From Planctomycetota bacterium (GTDB lineage: Bacteria; Planctomycetota; UBA1135; GCA-002686595), in assembly GCA_027083445.1 (NCBI GenBank), contig JALWOP010000005.1, positions 1 through 64,000 on the forward strand: DNA of 64,000 nt. Reading direction: 5' to 3'. The notes below the pieces were generated by a model. The model was not told the DNA's origin. It did not search any database and saw only the letters and a list, made by a program, of their open reading frames with translations. A program made the position numbers and the translations under genes. Shown here in pieces: positions 62,917 through 64,000 of this stretch. The stretch's first letter is position 1; every line of letters starts with the position of its first letter.

Positions 62917-64000
62917 ATGATCATGATCCAGAGCCTCCTGCCCCTCGTCTTCCTAGCGACCTCGAGTTTTGGAGGCGGTTGCCCCGTGCCTCCCTGCGAG
63001 GGGGGAATGAACTGCCCCGAACCCTGCCCTGCCTATGCGGCTGACTGCGACGTGGCCTACGGCAGCGAGCCCTGGCAGCTTCTCGACGTCTATCTCCCGG
63101 CAGGTTGGACCCCTGGGGATATGTCCCGCCCGACGGTTTTCTATGTGCACGGAGGGGGCTGGAGCCAAGGGGACAAGCGCTGCAAGACGGTCCTGCAGAT
63201 GATCGAACCCTTGGTCATCGCCGGCTACCCCGTCGTCTCGGTGAACTATGAGCTGACCCAGCAGGGGGCCAATCCGGGGACCTGGCCCCAGCCGCTCTTC
63301 GATGTGAAGCTGGCCCTGGCTTGGGTGCGTGGTCCCGGCTCGCAACTTCCCTACGGTCTGCCCGGCTGCGTTGCGGCCGTGGGGACCTCGGCGGGGGGAC
63401 ACCTGGTCAACCTCCTGGGGGCCACCTGGGACGTGGCGGAGTTGGCACCCCTGCCCCCTTCACCCCCGGACCTCTTTCGGCCCGACCTGGTCCTGCCGAT
63501 CTCGGGTCCGACGGACTTCTTCGTTCTCGGCTGCGTGGGCTCCTGCAATGACAGCTCCTGCGCCACCTGCCCCCAGGGCCAGGTCTGCGGGGATCTCAGT
63601 GGTCCAGGGTTGGACACGCCGGTCGAGCAACTCGTCGGGTGTGTCTGGGAGACACCGAGCACGACCGGAGCGATCGGTGCCCGCTCCCGGACCTGTCGCC
63701 GAGTGCCCTGCACGCAGCGGCCGAGCTCGGCGCTGACGCAGCTCACCGGGGACCCCTTCATCGACGCCTCGCCCATCTTCTGGGTCGATGGGGGCGATCC
63801 GGCCTGCTATCAGGTCGGTGCCGTCTGCGACCCCCTCGTTCACGCCTCCCAACTCCTCGCCTACCAGGCCGCACTCGTGGGAGCCGGTGTCGATGCGAAC
63901 CTCGTCCTGGAAAACGGCAGTCCGATGCGCTGTCTCCACGCTCTCGGCATCTACGGCCCGGCAGGGACCGCCATGCTCATCGACCAGGCGGTGACCGTCT
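62917..64000 (+). CDS. Secreted alpha/beta-hydrolase (esterase/lipase-like), 3' end beyond window
   Basis: The frame is open from ATG 62917 (or 62923) to the right edge, 361 codons, no stop. A signal peptide (MIQSLLPLVFLATSSFGGG) is followed by a short Cys-rich stretch (CPVPPCEGGMNCPEPCPAY). The hydrolase fold shows the oxyanion motif VHGGGWSQGDK (~77-87) and nucleophile elbow GTSAGG (Ser158), like hormone-sensitive-lipase/BD-FAE esterases. After that comes an unusual Cys-rich insertion (~205-260, CNDSSCATCPQGQVC) that is not part of the fold. The distal His loop appears near SPMRCLHALG. It is probably an extracellular carbohydrate or lipid esterase. Confidence 0.8.
   Translation, partial: MIMIQSLLPLVFLATSSFGGGCPVPPCEGGMNCPEPCPAYAADCDVAYGSEPWQLLDVYLPAGWTPGDMSRPTVFYVHGGGWSQGDKRCKTVLQMIEPLVIAGYPVVSVNYELTQQGANPGTWPQPLFDVKLALAWVRGPGSQLPYGLPGCVAAVGTSAGGHLVNLLGATWDVAELAPLPPSPPDLFRPDLVLPISGPTDFFVLGCVGSCNDSSCATCPQGQVCGDLSGPGLDTPVEQLVGCVWETPSTTGAIGARSRTCRRVPCTQRPSSALTQLTGDPFIDASPIFWVDGGDPACYQVGAVCDPLVHASQLLAYQAALVGAGVDANLVLENGSPMRCLHALGIYGPAGTAMLIDQAVTV

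Overview
The window is 64 kb of densely packed, very GC-rich bacterial DNA. I read 53 protein-coding units, two of them cut by the window edges. I see no rRNA, tRNA, CRISPR array, insertion sequence or other mobile element. Secreted lipoproteins, FG-GAP/CRTAC1-type proteins, CxxC-less thioredoxin-fold proteins, carboxypeptidase-regulatory-domain surface proteins, an ECF sigma factor overlapping a membrane Ser/Thr kinase, and alternative complex III together suggest a Planctomycetota-like bacterium. That placement is inference from gene content only.

Layout. 1-9.9 kb: a truncated thioredoxin-fold protein gene, then an overlapping four-gene operon of three SPFH (HflK/HflC-like) proteins and a P1B-type metal ATPase, a TerC-like protein, and an SGNH hydrolase coupled to a 46-residue membrane microprotein. 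9.9-24.6 kb: dihydroorotase and HIT protein, a LytS/LytTR two-component pair, an M1 metallopeptidase, a sulfatase-fold lipoprotein, a small lipoprotein, a second CxxC-less thioredoxin-fold protein, and a CRTAC1-thioredoxin fusion gene interrupted by one in-frame TGA.

24.7-41 kb is the respiratory core, one run of 12 genes on the minus strand: diheme cytochrome c, narG, narH, narJ, narI, narK, then actA to actF. Nearly all junctions overlap or are only a few bases apart. It encodes a cytoplasmic-type membrane nitrate reductase, its transporter and a complete alternative complex III (quinol:acceptor oxidoreductase). Facing it across a palindrome-rich intergenic region is a four-CBS-domain protein.

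42-47.5 kb holds a second redox island. A 64-residue membrane protein, a NorC-like diheme cytochrome, a divergent NorB-like heme-copper subunit I and a tryptophanase are all joined by 4-base overlaps. Divergently, across a perfect 7-bp inverted repeat, lie a soluble protein with two chemoreceptor-tip-like motifs and an ODP-type diiron beta-lactamase-fold protein, a known class of O2/Fe sensor. Together the two islands suggest nitrate respiration with handling and sensing of NO or O2.

47.5-64 kb: a SAM methyltransferase with a group II PLP decarboxylase, a flavodoxin-fold protein, an unrecognised three-gene operon around a tandem V4R-domain protein, a large secreted beta-sandwich protein, an M28 peptidase, an overlapping Lrp / ECF sigma / Ser-Thr kinase operon, a secreted beta-helix protein and a truncated secreted esterase.

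Most promising for novelty: the NorB-like subunit with a Met in place of a low-spin heme His, linked to tryptophanase; the chemoreceptor-tip/ODP pair beside it; the V4R operon; and the in-frame TGA followed by a hairpin in the CRTAC1-like gene.
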